Shown here: positions 27,401 to 40,249 of the stretch, in pieces
How the letters are laid out: each line of letters starts with the position of its first letter
Numbering within the stretch: the first letter of the stretch is position 1
NCBI GenBank assembly: GCA_001643675.2
Contig: LSRY02000070.1
Span: 1 to 64,000 of the forward strand
DNA length: 64,000 nt
Direction: 5' to 3'
From: Monocercomonoides exilis
Lineage: Eukaryota; Preaxostyla; Oxymonadida; Polymastigidae
Translations under genes and position numbers: made by a program
The notes under the pieces: generated by a model
The model's database searches: none
What the model was told of the DNA's origin: nothing
What the model saw: only the letters and a program-made list of their open reading frames with translations

Positions 27401-30400
27401 TCCTCCTTCTCTTTCATCACACTCCATTTTCATTTCATCTTCTTCTTCTCAAGTGACTCTGTCTCAATGTTCTCTTTCTCTTCAAAAACCTTCATCAGAA
27501 TTGACATTTTTATTCTTATCAGTTGAGACAGGGATCCTGATAATCGACAAATTCTCAGCTTCATCGATTTATTTGAGGAGAAATCCGCTGATCTCGTTGA
27601 CAGGAAGCGGAACAAATACAAAGTTGGTGGACGCTCTGTGGCTGAACATGACGAAATGCAATTTCACAAAAATCGAAAGAGCAGCTGGAAATGGAGGCTG
27701 TGTGAGCATAGACAACAGCGATGATGAAAATACAAACACACAAATAAATATTGAAGAATGTGATTTTGATGAATGCTCTGTGCTTGCTGATGAAAGCAGA
27801 GGAGGGGCAATCAATGCTCAGCTGAAAGGGAATACTCAATTGAATATTGTTTCGTGCACATTCACAGGATGCACAGCACCAGCAGAAGAAGAGAAGATTG
27901 GCTTTGGTGGAGGGATGGCGCTGAAGTTGATTGATGAATATTCTTCATTTGTGATATCATCCCCTGTTTTTGATTTGGAAAAACCAAATATTGCAAAATA
28001 TGGAAATGATCTTTTTGTTGAATCATCCAACTTGACGAAGAGCATCACAAATGACTCACTTCCATATGTTTCTGAGCATCTTGCTGATATTTCATTGAAT
28101 TCAATGAGAGGATTTGATGGAAATGATACAGCGAATGCAATTCCACTGGTCAATTTCTGGCGAGCGATTGGATCAGAGATATTTGTTGGAGGTGAAGGGA
28201 AAGATATGGGTGCCTGTGGATTCTCAGATTATCCTTGCCTTTCAATTGATTATTCACTAACACGATTGCTTGAAGGAAATGAAAGGATTATCAGCATCAT
28301 TGGAAAAGGAATTCTTCAGAAAAGTGTTGATCTCAGCGGGGTTTCAATAAATTCGAACGACAGTGAAGCCTGCTCTTTGGAATGTCTCTCTTCAGTTGAA
28401 GGAACAGAGGAAGAAGCAATGAAGATTCAGGGCATTACCAATTTCGAACTGATAAACTTTGTGATTCCATCTTCATTCACAAGTGGAGTTAATGTTCTGA
28501 TGCATGTTGGCGCAAGCGATGGATTATTGACTGTGAAAGATTGTTCATTCACAAAAATTGAAGAAAGTGGAGAAGACATGATCAACTTTGGGCTGATCAG
28601 AGCAGATGGAGGAACAGTTCAATTGGAATTGGTGACAATGCAATCGCTGTCTTTTTCAAAGGATGTTATTTCTGTTTTGTCAATAACGATTTTGAGTATC
28701 AAAAACATAACGATGAAGAATGTTGATCTGGAGGGAGCAAGTGGATTGAGCATTTCAAAGAGTTTAAGAAGAGAGAGAAATGAAGATAAACAAGACATTG
28801 TTGTTGAGTGGAGTTTATTTGAAGAAGTGACTCAAAACACAACAGAAAACATCTCGATCATTCGAAATGAAAATGATAATCCATTGAAAATAGTGATTCG
28901 AAACACAACGATGAAGAAATGTGGAGGGTTGAAGTGTGGAAAGGGGGGAGGGATGCTTTGTGTGTTGAATGAGGGAGGAAGCTTCGACTGCTCATTTTGC
29001 ACGATATCTGAGTGCTTCTGCTCCACCACAGGAAGAGGTGGTTGGCTGTTTCTTGAATGCACCTCGAAAGATGAAATGCCTCTGAACTTTGTGTTATCGA
29101 ACATCACATTCAGAGGCAATTCTGCATTCAGAGGGAGAGACGTGTATGTGAGATGCCACTCAATCGATTCACAAATAATTGACGAACAATTCTTGTTGGA
29201 TTTCAGAGCACCATTTGTGAAAGACCTGGCGATATGGGGATGCACATCGGACTCGTTTGTGGGAGAAGAAGATCTTCTGCTGAGAGTCGTAAGATACCAG
29301 AGCGAGACGATCTTTGTATCTTCTGTTGATGAAAATGCAACAGATAGCAAGCAATGTGGAGAGTTTCATTTTCCTTGTGAGTCATTGGATGCTGGAGTGC
29401 AACACATCATCCCTTCACGCTATTCGCAGCTGTTGATATCGGAGCAAACAATCATCAACGGAGAATGCAGTGTGCAGAATGTTAGCATTCACTCATTGGA
29501 AACTCCCTCAGCTGCTTTTGTGTATCTGAACTCAACAATTGATGGGGATGTGGGAAACATCATCACAACAACAGAGATTGTTCGGATTGAAAGATTGAAA
29601 TTCAATTTTGATCAGTCATTTTCCTATTCAGGCAGTTCTCTTATCCATGAAGCAAAAGGCCAGCTCTCTCTTTCATTTGTTGATTTTTCTTCGACATTTG
29701 CATCAGAAAACATTGAAGCTGTTATTCTAAACTCAACATTGCTGAGCATCGAATATGGAATTGTGCACGTTGACAACTGCTTAGTATCGTTCCTTTCATT
29801 CAAAAAGCCATCATTATTGTTTAATGGCGATGAGATAAATATTACGAATGTGAAACTGGAACAAATTGAAGCAACAACAAATGTATTTGAGATTGGACAA
29901 TGCAAAGAAGTTGTATTAAATAGAATTGATACAAATGGAGTGAATCTGTCTGAAGGTTGCATCATTGTGATAAACGATTTGCCATCAGGAACAGTTTCTA
30001 TTGGAATCTCCTCATTCAACAACTGTTCAAGACATTCAGAAAGCGCTTCAATTCTCTCAGCTTCATCAACGTCTGCTCATTTGGAGTTTTCAAACTGTTC
30101 TTGCACAAATTGCAATTCCTTGTCTGACAAAGGAAGTGTTGTTGAGGTTTATGATATGAAGGATGTTTCGATGCACATGTGTGAGTTTGAAGGAGTGCAA
30201 ATAAAAGAAATTGAAAAAGAGAGAAATAATAATTATGAAGAAATATGTGAATGGAATGGATCACTTGTCCATTCAGCAAATTCTTCGTTGGTAATGAAGG
30301 ATGTGATTATTTTGAATTCTTCATCGGGCGGATTATCATTGTCATCTGGAGATGTGACAATCGAGAAAGGAGAGTTTATGAACAACAATCCATTCATTGA

Positions 30401-32234
30401 AAAATATCCCTCGGCTCGGAGAAACATCATTTGCTCGGGTCCTTCCTCACTGACCATTTCAAGCTTGAAAGGGGGTGACGGACAAGAGAAGAATTCTTCT
30501 CTTTGGATTTTGAATGATGGATGCACTCTCGAAGGATTAGCAGGAGAAAGGTCATCGCCTTTCTTCATTCCCAAATTGGAAGATGTTTCAGTGAACGAAA
30601 ATGGAAGTCATATTGTTGTGAAATTCGAGGGATCTCTTTTTGTGCCTTGTGACTTGTCATTCAAACTTGTATATAAAACAGGGGATGTGGAGTTGGTCGA
30701 GACATATCAGTTTGAGGAAGACAGTTTCATATCAGAAACTGAGGTGATTGGAAGAGTTCCATCAGAAAATATTTCAAAGACAGGAGATGAAACAGAGGTG
30801 TCTGTGATGATTTTGTTTGGAAAACAATTGGCTTCCACTTCTCCACAGATACTGAAGAACAAAACAGAATCAAATGACAAAGGAGATGAAAGGATTGTTG
30901 AAGGAGGAAAAGAAGGGAAATCATATTGGTTGTTGATTGTGATTGTTCTTGTTGTGATAATATTGATTGTTCTCATCGTCGCAATAGCCTTTATTGTGAG
31001 ATGGAGAAATTCAAAAGAAGAAGCTAAAAAATACAAGGAGATAGTTGATGATAATATTAAGAAGGATCCGAAGGTGTTTGAGATGGTGACAATGGAGATG
31101 TCTCCCGAGGAGCAGTGGAGAAGAGCAGAGAAAGAGGCAGAGAAGAAGAATGAAGAAAGGATAAAGAAGAGAATATACGAGAAAAGCTTGGGACATTCAG
31201 AGTCATCAGAGCATCTTCTGTCTGAGAGTGGTTCAACTGAATACATCCTGGGGAGAGACTCAGACAAGATCCCTCAATGGGTTCTGGAGAAGGTTGAGGA
31301 AGAAAAGATAAGGAAGCGAACTCCATCGCCTTCTATTTCATCAACATGCTCAACTGATTCTGATTCAACATTTGTTCGAGAGGAGGATCTGTGTCCAACA
31401 ACCTCATCGATGTCTAATCTCGTGGACGCAATGGCCTGTTCATCGCCTCATGAGAAGCTGATTGTGGATCTGAGAGATTCACTGTTCATGTTGCTTCATG
31501 GGAGGAACAAGACAAAGGAGATGGCGATTGGGACTCTGCAGGAGAGGGAGCAGACAGCTGCCCAAATCCTGTTCTGGGTTGCGAATGGAGCTCTCCACTC
31601 CTTTGATGAAATGGAAAATTCACTTCAATCATTAGCCAATTTGAGTCCTCACATTGTATTGTTCTCTGAGCACATGGTCATCTGCATTGTTATGCATTCA
31701 GATCTTTTATCAGATGACTCTGATTCTTCTTCCATCTCCTCATCAACTGTTGTGACTTCTACCAGCGATGATGATGATGAAGACTCTCTGCCCTCATCTG
31801 CGTTTGAAGAGGATGATTATTACAAAAAAGAGTGCCTGAGGTGGAAGGCACCAGAGCTGTTGATCAACAAGAAGATGGGAGCAACAAAGGAGTCAGTGTC
31901 ATTCTCGATTGGGATGATGCTGTGGGAGTGCTTGACGCTCCAGATCCCGTTTGGCGATTATGAGGCAGAGGTGGCAGGACAGAAGATAGCGAATGGAGAG
32001 AGACCGAACATGGAGATAATTAGTGAATCTCGAATGAAGGGAATGGTTGAAAAAGCGATGAGCATGAACGCAGAGCATCGCCACTCATTGTCACAGATCA
32101 AGCGGGAGTTTGTGGAATTGTTTCCGCAAAGTGCAATGGTATTCACAATGACAGATGCGATCTGTTTGGTGGGACGAAGTGAGAGAATTGATTCTGCAAA
32201 CGAAAGAGAATCTGGAGATGCATTTAATTTGTGA
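24495..32234 (+). CDS. Giant beta-helix surface receptor with transmembrane helix and pseudokinase tail (2562 aa, one intron)
   Basis: Join 24495-24588 and 24640-32234. Residues 1-19 form a signal peptide (MRMHLCILACLILGKTFEA). The ectodomain (about 32-2100) is parallel beta-helix: many short strands with NC/TC turns and GGA/GGG glycine turns. Modules of about 340-380 residues open with a CG...PC motif (cysteines at about 528, 870, 1224 and 1604). A hydrophobic segment (about 2128-2152) is followed by a basic stop-transfer RWRNSKEEAKK. The cytoplasmic tail has a kinase-like region (about 2335-2525): WKAPELL (the APE motif), SFSIGMMLWECLTLQIPFGD, and a terminal RHSLSQIKREF. No glycine loop, VAIK lysine, HRD or DFG is present, so it is probably catalytically dead. 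The start is fixed by the signal peptide and by exact frame joining over the intron. Residues about 298-847 are the diverged block. Role inferred: cell-surface recognition or adhesion with signalling by partner binding. Confidence 0.9.
24589..24639 (+). other. 51-nt spliceosomal intron in the receptor gene
   Basis: It begins GTTTTC and ends GGCAAG. It interrupts codon 32 after its first base. Removing it joins the signal-peptide exon to the long frame; without removal the first exon meets TGA within a few codons. The same intron is at 13651-13701 in the left arm. Confidence 0.88.
25438..27085 (+). other. Diverged ectodomain block of the right receptor copy
   Basis: Counterpart of 11205-12852, encoding residues about 298-847, the membrane-distal modules before the second CG...PC motif. 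Tracts with dense substitutions are 25438-26067, 26174-26625 (sparser in its first 50 bases) and 26882-27085. Stretches 26068-26173 and 26626-26881 are identical to the other arm. Confidence 0.9.
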
Positions 32235-33602
32235 TGATGTTTGTTGGCTTTGAACTGTTTGATTTTGAAGTGATGTTGTTGGATCAAAATTGTTTTTCTG
32301 CCTGTCTTTGGCTGTTATTCTTCTGTAATTATCTTTTTGCTCATGATCAAATATGGACTTTGGAATATGTATTTTTTGGAAAAGAAATAAAAAATAGAAT
32401 AATTGTGTGGTTTTATGTTTTCATGTGGAATTTTCAGTTATTTGTTTTTGTTGTAATTGTATGAAACACTTCTTTTTGAGAGAGTTGAAGAATTGAAATT
32501 TATTTGTTCGCTTGCGTATTCCCTGATGAGAATCCCAGGCCTCTGCACATCATTCAGCATTTGCAAGTTATTTTATGTGTTTTTGTGAAAAATCTGACTT
32601 TTATTTCTACATTTATATTTTTTCGTTATTGACTGAATGTTGGAAATTGAAAGAGATTTTTCGTTCATGAATAACCAACCTCAATTGAAATATTATTTCT
32701 AAGATTTTGCAATTTGCATTTGTTTTGTTCTGTTTTGTTGCAATTCTGATCAAAGATTAGCAGTTGAAATGGTTTATTCCAGATTTTATTAAAACTGTCA
32801 ATTTTTTGATAAACCTTTTTTCGTTGCTCATTGCTCGTCACTAATTTGTATATTCATGTAACTCTTTCACATTTGTAACTCAATTGTTTATATTTCAAAT
32901 TCATTTCATGTTTTCATTCACCCAACTTGTTTTAAGGTTTTAATTTTTTCCACAATTCAAACAAATAATAAAATATTGATTCAAAGAAATTAGAAAAACA
33001 AACTTTGTCAGCGAACAGACAGATTCCAATGGCCTTTTTTGAGATCCAGGAGATGAGTGATTTTCAATTACCAAGCTTCAATCTGTCCAAAAACAATCTT
33101 TCAAATAAATCCAATTTGATTCAACTTCCAATTTTAACTGGAGATAAAGAAGCATGAGGCTTGGTTCAATACAAACGAAATTCACTCTGATGTTGCATTA
33201 TTTTTCGTTTTTATTAAAAAAAAGATTCAAATTGAACGTCACAATTTCGGTGATTTTTTCTTTTTTCTATTTAAAAAAAAAACACAAAATAAAAAAATTA
33301 AAATTTATATTAAGTTTGAAATAACTAATAAGGATTGAAAGAAAGAATTGTTTTACAATTTCTTTTGAAACAATATTTATTTAACTAAAAATGTATTTAT
33401 CGTTTAAATTAATTTTTGTCTTCAAAAAATAAGCAAGCAACTCGTTTTCTTTTGTTCATTCCTCTCAAAAAGCAACGCCAAATCACCGCTCCAGCTTTGC
33501 TGCTCAGCAACAACACCAAACGGAACACAGAATTATGAAACAGCAAATGCAACCAAGAACAACAACTGTCTCATTTATACTCCATGCTCCAAAAGAACTT
33601 GT
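32235..33602. other. AT-rich 3' flank of the receptor gene
   Basis: It follows the receptor stop. A possible poly(A) signal (aaataaaaaa) lies about 150 bp downstream of the stop. The rest is AT-rich without a recognisable gene. Just upstream of 33603 the sequence still reads as beta-helix-like in pieces, suggesting that the relic was once longer. Confidence 0.45.
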
Positions 33603-34190
33603 ATGGAATCTTCTGCGAATACACTTCGTTCTTCTTTTATTTTATCGTTGTTATGTTATTCTTCCTTAATATCATCTTCCTCCTCCACCTCCCCTGCCCT
33701 CTCCCTCTCTCTCACCAACTGCACCATGACCAACATCAACTCAGAACAGTTCAGCCAACAGGCTGCCACCAATGGCGGATGCATCTCATTCGCCTCATCT
33801 GTCCCTGCCAACTCGTTTTCAGTAAGTGACACAAATATCTCCACCTGCTCTGTGAGCGAGGATACAAGTTCTGGAGGAAGAGGCGGTGCTCTCATGATCG
33901 AGTTCAATGAAGGCTCACAAGTGTCAGAATCCTCCTTTTCCATCACCAATATTGTGTTTTCAGCCAACAAGGCCAGCGTCGGAAGAGATGTGTATTTTGT
34001 GCGTGAATCATTTGTCGCTTCTGTGAAGGAACCCTTGTTCGCCTTCATGGGAAGCATCACTCAGAAAGACAACTCAGCTGTTGGACATAACAGAACAGAA
34101 GCGATTGGAATTTCGATTTATAAATCTTTATCAACGGGAATACAGCTGACAATGGACATGTGGATGGAATGCCTTGCATCAAAGCAATAA
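33603..34190 (+). pseudogene. Truncated beta-helix surface-protein relic (right arm)
   Basis: A 195-residue frame from an ATG. The first 31 residues look like internal ectodomain and not a clear signal peptide. SGGRGGALMIEF and NKASVGRDVYFV match beta-helix modules. Just before the stop the frame slips: the neighbouring frame at about 34130-34190 reads GNTADNGHVDGMPCIKAI, the expected module-opening CG...PC-like motif with its first cysteine lost. Downstream frames to 34359 have no beta-helix character. No membrane or kinase part exists, so it is a relic. The mirror at 4108-4695 is identical. Confidence 0.7.
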
Positions 34191-34359
34191 ATTGCTGGCT
34201 ATCAAAGATGCACCGCAAGAGGACACGCAATGCGAAGGGGCTTCTGAAGAAGGTGCAGATCATAAGGCTGATATTATTTTATGCGATGATTTGTCGGTGA
34301 AAATATGTGCAAACGAAGGCAAGGTCGAAGAAAGTTGGGGAGATGTTATACAAAATTGA

Positions 34360-37300
34360 AGAATACGTCTAATATGTGTATTTGATGAAATCAACATTGC
34401 TTGTCGGGCATTTATTCTCTTCTTTCATAGAATTTTCCATTAAATATGCCTTTTCAAATATATAAGTTTCCCTCATCGTTTCATCTTCTCCGATATATTG
34501 AAGGCGTGTGACGTTGTGTAACCTGCCGAACGCTATTTTTGAGCTCATTCATTTCACAAAGGGATTGATCTAATGCTCTTTCTTTTTTTATTTGTTCTTC
34601 TTTCAGCTTCCAAATTACAAAAAAGAAAGAAAATATCGTCCTCCTTTTCTGATTGCATGCCTTCTGATAGGCCTTTCTGAGTTCAAAATAACTCGTTTCA
34701 TTGGCGCGTCACTTTTGCTGAATTTTTGCGAGTGAAGGAATTTTTCTTTTTCGATTCTAAATGGAAATGATAGATGAGGCCTGAAGTTGAATTTGGGAGG
34801 AAGTTGAATGAAATGAAAAAAACATCATTATTTTTGTTGATCATCGAAGAAGACGTTGAAGAAGAAGAAGAAGATCGCAATGAAATGAATTTGCCAAAAG
34901 GATATTTCATCTTCAGAATTGTGAATGAAAAGTTTCAAGAAGGCTCATTCATCCATTTATCAGAAGAGTCGAAGAAAAGCGAATAAAACAATTATTTGAT
35001 CTATTTGTTTAAGCCTCTCATTGAATGGCAAAAGCACATCAGAATCAAAGCGTTTCAACTTAATGCTGAATAAAATGAAATAACAAATATTGAAGTTGAA
35101 GGAGAATATTCAAGCAGAGCAAAGAATAACGAAATCATGCTTTAAATACGATGTATTTGTTTCACTTTTTATAATTTTGAAGTTACGAGGAATAAGAGGA
35201 AGAAGAAGAAGATAATGATGATGCGTTAACTAATGAAATGGTAGCGAAAGGATGAGAAGAAGAAGAAGAAGAAGAAGAAGAATAGAATTTTTTAAGAGGG
35301 ATACGATGTGCAACTTTATTGACAGTGTTGTTTTTATTGAATTAAGAATTGCCAATGAAGGCGAGCAATCACAAGAAATTGATAGAAATTGAAGATATAA
35401 GCTGAAGCTATGAAGAAAATGTCGAAGGGGGAAAAGATGAATTAACAGAAGAAGAAGTGGAAGAAGTGGAAGAAGAGGAAGAGGAAGAAGAAGAGGAAGA
35501 AGAGGAAGAAGAAGAGGAAGAAGAGGAAGAAGGGAGAATTGAAGGTATTGAAGGAAGAATAAGTTGTAGAGAAGATAAAAATTAGAATGAGAAAAGGAAG
35601 AATGCGAAGATTCCACCATCATCTTTCACAAAAGGTTGGATTTTCTTATCGAAGAAAAGGATGATGAAGTTGTTACTAACGCAGATGTTGATGATGATTA
35701 TGATTTATCATTTCCTTCATTTTCTTCATTTTCTTCTTCTTCTTCTTCTTCTTTATAACGATATTTTCTTCTTCTCTTTCTCTTCATCTCCTTCTCCTTC
35801 TCCTTCTTCTCCCTCTTCTCCTTCTTTTCCTTCTTTCCCTTTCTTCCCTTTCTTCCCCTTCGTCTTTCTCTTCTCTCTCTTCTCTTTCTTTTCCTTCGCA
35901 TCTGTCAGCAAACTCTCTTCACTGATGAAGCCTTTCCATTCAGTTTGATGTCTCTTTTCTTCATCCTTAAGCTTTTCAACATCAATGGAATATCACCCAG
36001 TGTTATTCAAGCGATTAAACTGTGCTGGTTGAAGGAAAGGTGGAAAGACCCTTTCAAAGGCAGTTGACGCTAAAAACACAGGAAGACAAGCACAACGAAG
36101 ACGAACGCATTAACAAGCGACTGCATTTTCCTTGGATGGACTTGGTGATAATCTACAGAAAGAACTAGTTTTGAGTGAAAAATTTTAAAAATTTGCAAAA
36201 GAAATCAGAAAAGAAAAAGAAAGAAAAAGAAAAAGAAAAATAAGAAATTCATCGATACAATGCAATTCTAAAATGAGACAATGCCTTTTTATAAGAAAAC
36301 TCGTCTTCTCGCCTCTCTGATTGAAGAAGTCTGTCTTTTAACATATCTTCCCCGTCGTTTCTTTTTATTAACTGAAGTCAAAAGAGCAACAATTCAACAC
36401 AAAATGAAAAAGTGAAAAAGAAAACATGAAATTATCATTGCAAAAAAAGGAAGATTTATTTCAATTTTTTGAAATTACCTTCTTTCTTATTTAAATAAAA
36501 ATTGTTTAAATGTAACATAAATTTGATAATACACCTTAATATAATCAAGCATTTCAATTGTAGTCTGGTCTGTCTTGTCGGGTTCGCTTCGGCATCGCTC
36601 GAATTATTTCATGACTTGCTCAGAAATCCACTCTGAAATCGGAGAAACGATGAAAATCAGCAAAACAACCCAAAACGATGAATTTCAACAAAATGCAACA
36701 AGAGTCTTTACAGATAAATACACATTAAGTGGAAATCACCGTCAAACGATAAATGCGTTGAAATGAATTCAAACTCCTGAATGTGCTTGTTTCTGCATGT
36801 TGTATAAATCTTCCTTCGCCATCTCGAGTTTTGTTCATCTTTATATTGCTTCAAAGCCTTTTGGAATAGAATCTCTTTCATAACACGATTTGCGTTGATG
36901 TCCATTGTGGTTATGAAACTGCCTCTAAGAAATCCAACTATCATTCGCCCGAGCTTCAAAAATACGTGGATTGATGAAAGCTTGATTCCCTTCATCAATC
37001 CTCCTTCATCCTGAACAACCCACTCAAGAAAGGAACTAATGACAAAAGTATCCTTATAGCTTGTAGCTTCACTCAACATATTAATTTTGAAGCAACCACA
37101 GAAGCCAGTAAATGCTTTGATATAACATAAAAAATCATTTTGATGAAATAAAGCCTCAATATTACTCTAAATGTTAGCACATAAATTAAAACATCAACGT
37201 TTGTTTTTTCATTTGGAGGGGAATGAAGTATATGCACGATTAATGAACAAACTGTTGCTTTTTTGTCTCTTCTTCCAAATGTTCTTTTCAAAGTCTTTTC

Positions 37301-37662
37301 TTTTCTTCTTCATGTGGTCAATAATGTTAAAATAGAAAAATAATGATATTTGAAGTCAACTATATGTGGCAAATATCCCAACATGTTCAAAGTTTTCAAT
37401 CGAAATTCCATCCATTTCAATGAAATGAATTATTGTTGGCTCGATCACAACGAAATTTAATTCTTTCGTATTCGACTTAATATAGCCTGTCTCGTTGGCT
37501 TCTTTGTGATTTCTTTTTTAACATAGATTTTTTTTCAACTAGTCAAAGGAATTGAGTTTGGACTTTATCTTTGTTTTGTCAATTTTCGACAATATTGTTT
37601 TTGTTTTTCTGTTTTTCATTTGAAATTTTGCGGCAAGTTGATCTTTACTAAAAATAGACAGA
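34360..37662. other. No confident gene; GAA-rich repeats and decayed frames (right arm)
   Basis: Holds GAA/GAGGAA tracts (35440-35540, 35260-35282) and TTC tracts (35700-35900). A minus-strand frame of 123 codons at 36708-37079 contains helical-looking sequence (VMKEILFQKALKQYKDEQN) and then appears to shift frame. It may be a remnant of an unidentified gene. Nothing else is supportable. Confidence 0.45.
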
Positions 37663-39115
37663 ATGGAAATGTATGATGAAGATAAATCCAATGATGATGT
37701 TCAGGAGCAATCACTTGCAGATAAGTTTTTAAGTTTGTTCATATTTTCTATTTTTTGAATGTTCAGCGCTTTCCCTCATTAATTAATTTTTGAGAATTGT
37801 TTTCTGAGCTTGAAGATTGCAATGAGGAAGAGCAGAAACAGAAAATCGAAGAAATGAATAGATTGATGGAAGAAACGGATGATGAGAAAATCTTGTATGT
37901 TTTTAAGAAAGAGTTGTTTGATAGAATAAACAACATGATTAATGAAGAGAAATTATCACTTGAGAAATGCACTTTGTTTTTGAAGTGCGTTGGATATTGC
38001 AAAGCGTTGAAAGATATATGGAATGATGGATTTCAGTTTTCTTCGTTGAAGAGAAGATTTGAGGAGATGATTGTAAAAGAAGATGAGAAAAAGGAAGGAA
38101 AGGATGAAAAGCTAATTACTGATCTTGGTGAATGCAATTTATTTTTTGGAGGGTCAACATCTTTGGAATTGAATTCTATTTGCGTGCCTTGTCTGCTGAA
38201 AGTTGCTTTGAATAAGGAGGAAAACGAGGAAGCTCAAAAAGAAGTGGAAATGGCACTTCTGGCATTGAGTTGCATTTTCTCGCATTTCGTTTGAACATTT
38301 CTTTTTTATTTTTGAAATATTTTCTAATTTTTCTTATTTTTGAACAGAACATAGGAAGAGATCTTTTCCTGAACGAGATGAAAGAAATCATCCAATATCA
38401 TGAAAAGCGTCACAATTTGACACGGCTTGCCTATCAGTCTGCTTGGTGGTTTTTGATTATTCTATCATTCAAAGATCAAAAAACAATAGAAGTTATTGTG
38501 GATGAGCTGCATTTTGAAAGAGAGGCAGCAAGAGAATTGGATGAGCTGATGCAAAGCGTGGATTGGAAGAAGAAAGAAGAAGAGGAAATAAAAGGAAAAG
38601 GGAAGAATGAAGAACTTGTTTTGAAAAGATGGCTGCAAATGTTTGATAATTTCTTTGTCACATGCAGAAAATGGAATGAAGAATGCTCGGGGATTGTTGA
38701 GAGTATTGTTCAGGTACTTCGAGCAGCGAATGACTATCGCAGAGAAATCTACAAAACATGCATATATTTGTTAAGAACATCAGCAGAAAAAAGAGTTGTG
38801 AAAGTTGATGCCTTGCTGAAAAGTGGTGCCATTGATGCTGTTTTAGAGGAAATTCAGCAACCAACGGTAGATGACGAAATAAAATATGAAATCTTGCAAT
38901 TTTTTGATGCAATTTCAAGGAGATTGAAAGAAGAGGAAAAAGATGAAAAAAAAGATGCGAAAAGAAAGGTTACGAAAATGGAGATGTTTGACAAGTTGGA
39001 AGAAGTAGGATACGAAGATGTCATCATAAGTTTTCATGGAACAATTGATTTTCTTAGCAAAAAATATCATTTTAGATTGTCATTGAATGTTTCTGATTGT
39101 TTTGTGAATATCTGA
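37663..39115 (+). CDS. Helical-solenoid family protein (443 aa, three exons)
   Basis: Join 37663-37732, 37795-38288 and 38348-39115, giving 1332 nt. Introns are 62 nt (GTTTGT...TTTGAG) and 59 nt (GTTTGA...GAACAG). Their positions and the first exon length (70 nt) are exactly those of the paralogue at 45167-46629, and both proteins come to 443 residues. Key blocks are KLFSELEDCNEEEQKQKIEE, CVPCLLKVALNKEENEEAQK, HNLTRLAYQSAW, VDWKKKEEEE and LLKSGAIDAVLEEIQ. The last resembles an armadillo repeat (L..GAI..L). There is no signal peptide or membrane segment, so it is probably cytosolic. Function is unknown; I know this as a multicopy lineage-restricted family. The gene straddles the visible end of the right arm in intron 2. 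Confidence 0.85.
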
Positions 39116-40249
39116 GGAAATGAAATGCTTTGTATTTTGTAACTCAAACTTTTCATTTTTCTTTTTTCAACATTTCACATCGTTGAGAGTAAACAGTCGT
39201 TTGAATCTTTAATGAAAGAATTTTTTTTTTCCAAAGCTTCGAAATGTAATTAAGCAACAAAAAATTAAAAGGAAAAGGAAAAGATGAGCAAAATCACGTC
39301 GTGGGTGATAAATTTTTTTGGATAGGCCACAGCTCAACAGGCAATTACAACCAGTTTTTTCAAGAATTTGTATGGGAAAGAAATGTGTCTTCTTTGATAA
39401 TTTTCTTTTTCTTTCTTTCTTCTTCTTCTTCTTTTCCATTTTGCTTTCCCTTTCCATGCATAGCGTTGTGTTTTTTCATTATCTTCCGTCTTTTCCCAAT
39501 CACTCAAAGACAATAAGCAATCAATGATTGATTGTCTTTCCGATCAAATTGTGGATGTTGTATTTTGTGTTGCTGACAAAGCTTCCATCTGATGCAAGTG
39601 CTCTCTCAAAAAGGCACTTTGTTGCAGAAATAGCTCTTCAGTCTTCAATTTTCACTATCACCTTCATTTTCATCATTCACCTCTTCTACAGCTACATGTT
39701 ACCCTTCTTTACAGCTCATTTCGAAAAAGAAAAGAAATGAAATGAAATGAAATGAAATGAAATGAAATGAAAAGAAAAGAAAAGAAAAGAAAAGAAAAAA
39801 TAACAGTTGCAGAATCTGCGTCAGATGAGCAGTCTTGTAACCTTCTTGTGGAAATAGCTTTTTCCTGGTGCATCGACTTCGGTTGCATGGAGCAACATCG
39901 AAAGACACATGTGATATTGCTCTGTCTAATGCTCCAATTCGTCTTTGGTTCTTCTGACTTTCATGTTGCCAGCTACACACAAAAACTTCACTGAAGCAAA
40001 GAAAGCTGGAATGAGCTGTCTGCTGATGCAAATCCATAGCTGATTGTGGTAGTTCAGTTATTTTCCTCAATTTTCTTTGATTTCATTGCGATGGAAAGGA
40101 CAAAATAAAAGATTTGTCAAAACGTAATGGAATGTGCTAAAATTAGTGATTATGATAATGATATTCATCCACAATTTGTCTGATCCTCAAGAGATGGCTG
40201 AGGCTATTGCACGTAATTGTATTGGGCTGTTCACAGTTTGATGCAGGAA
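39116..40249. other. Intergenic stretch with a GAAAT pentamer repeat
   Basis: About 39728-39797 is a (GAAAT)n run turning into (GAAAA)n. A frame at 39528-39740 has hydrophobic stretches but no recognisable domain. No gene called. Confidence 0.5.

Noticed and set aside
24495-32234. Active tyrosine kinase
   Set aside because: HRD, DFG and the ATP-binding lysine could not be found; only C-lobe landmarks remain.
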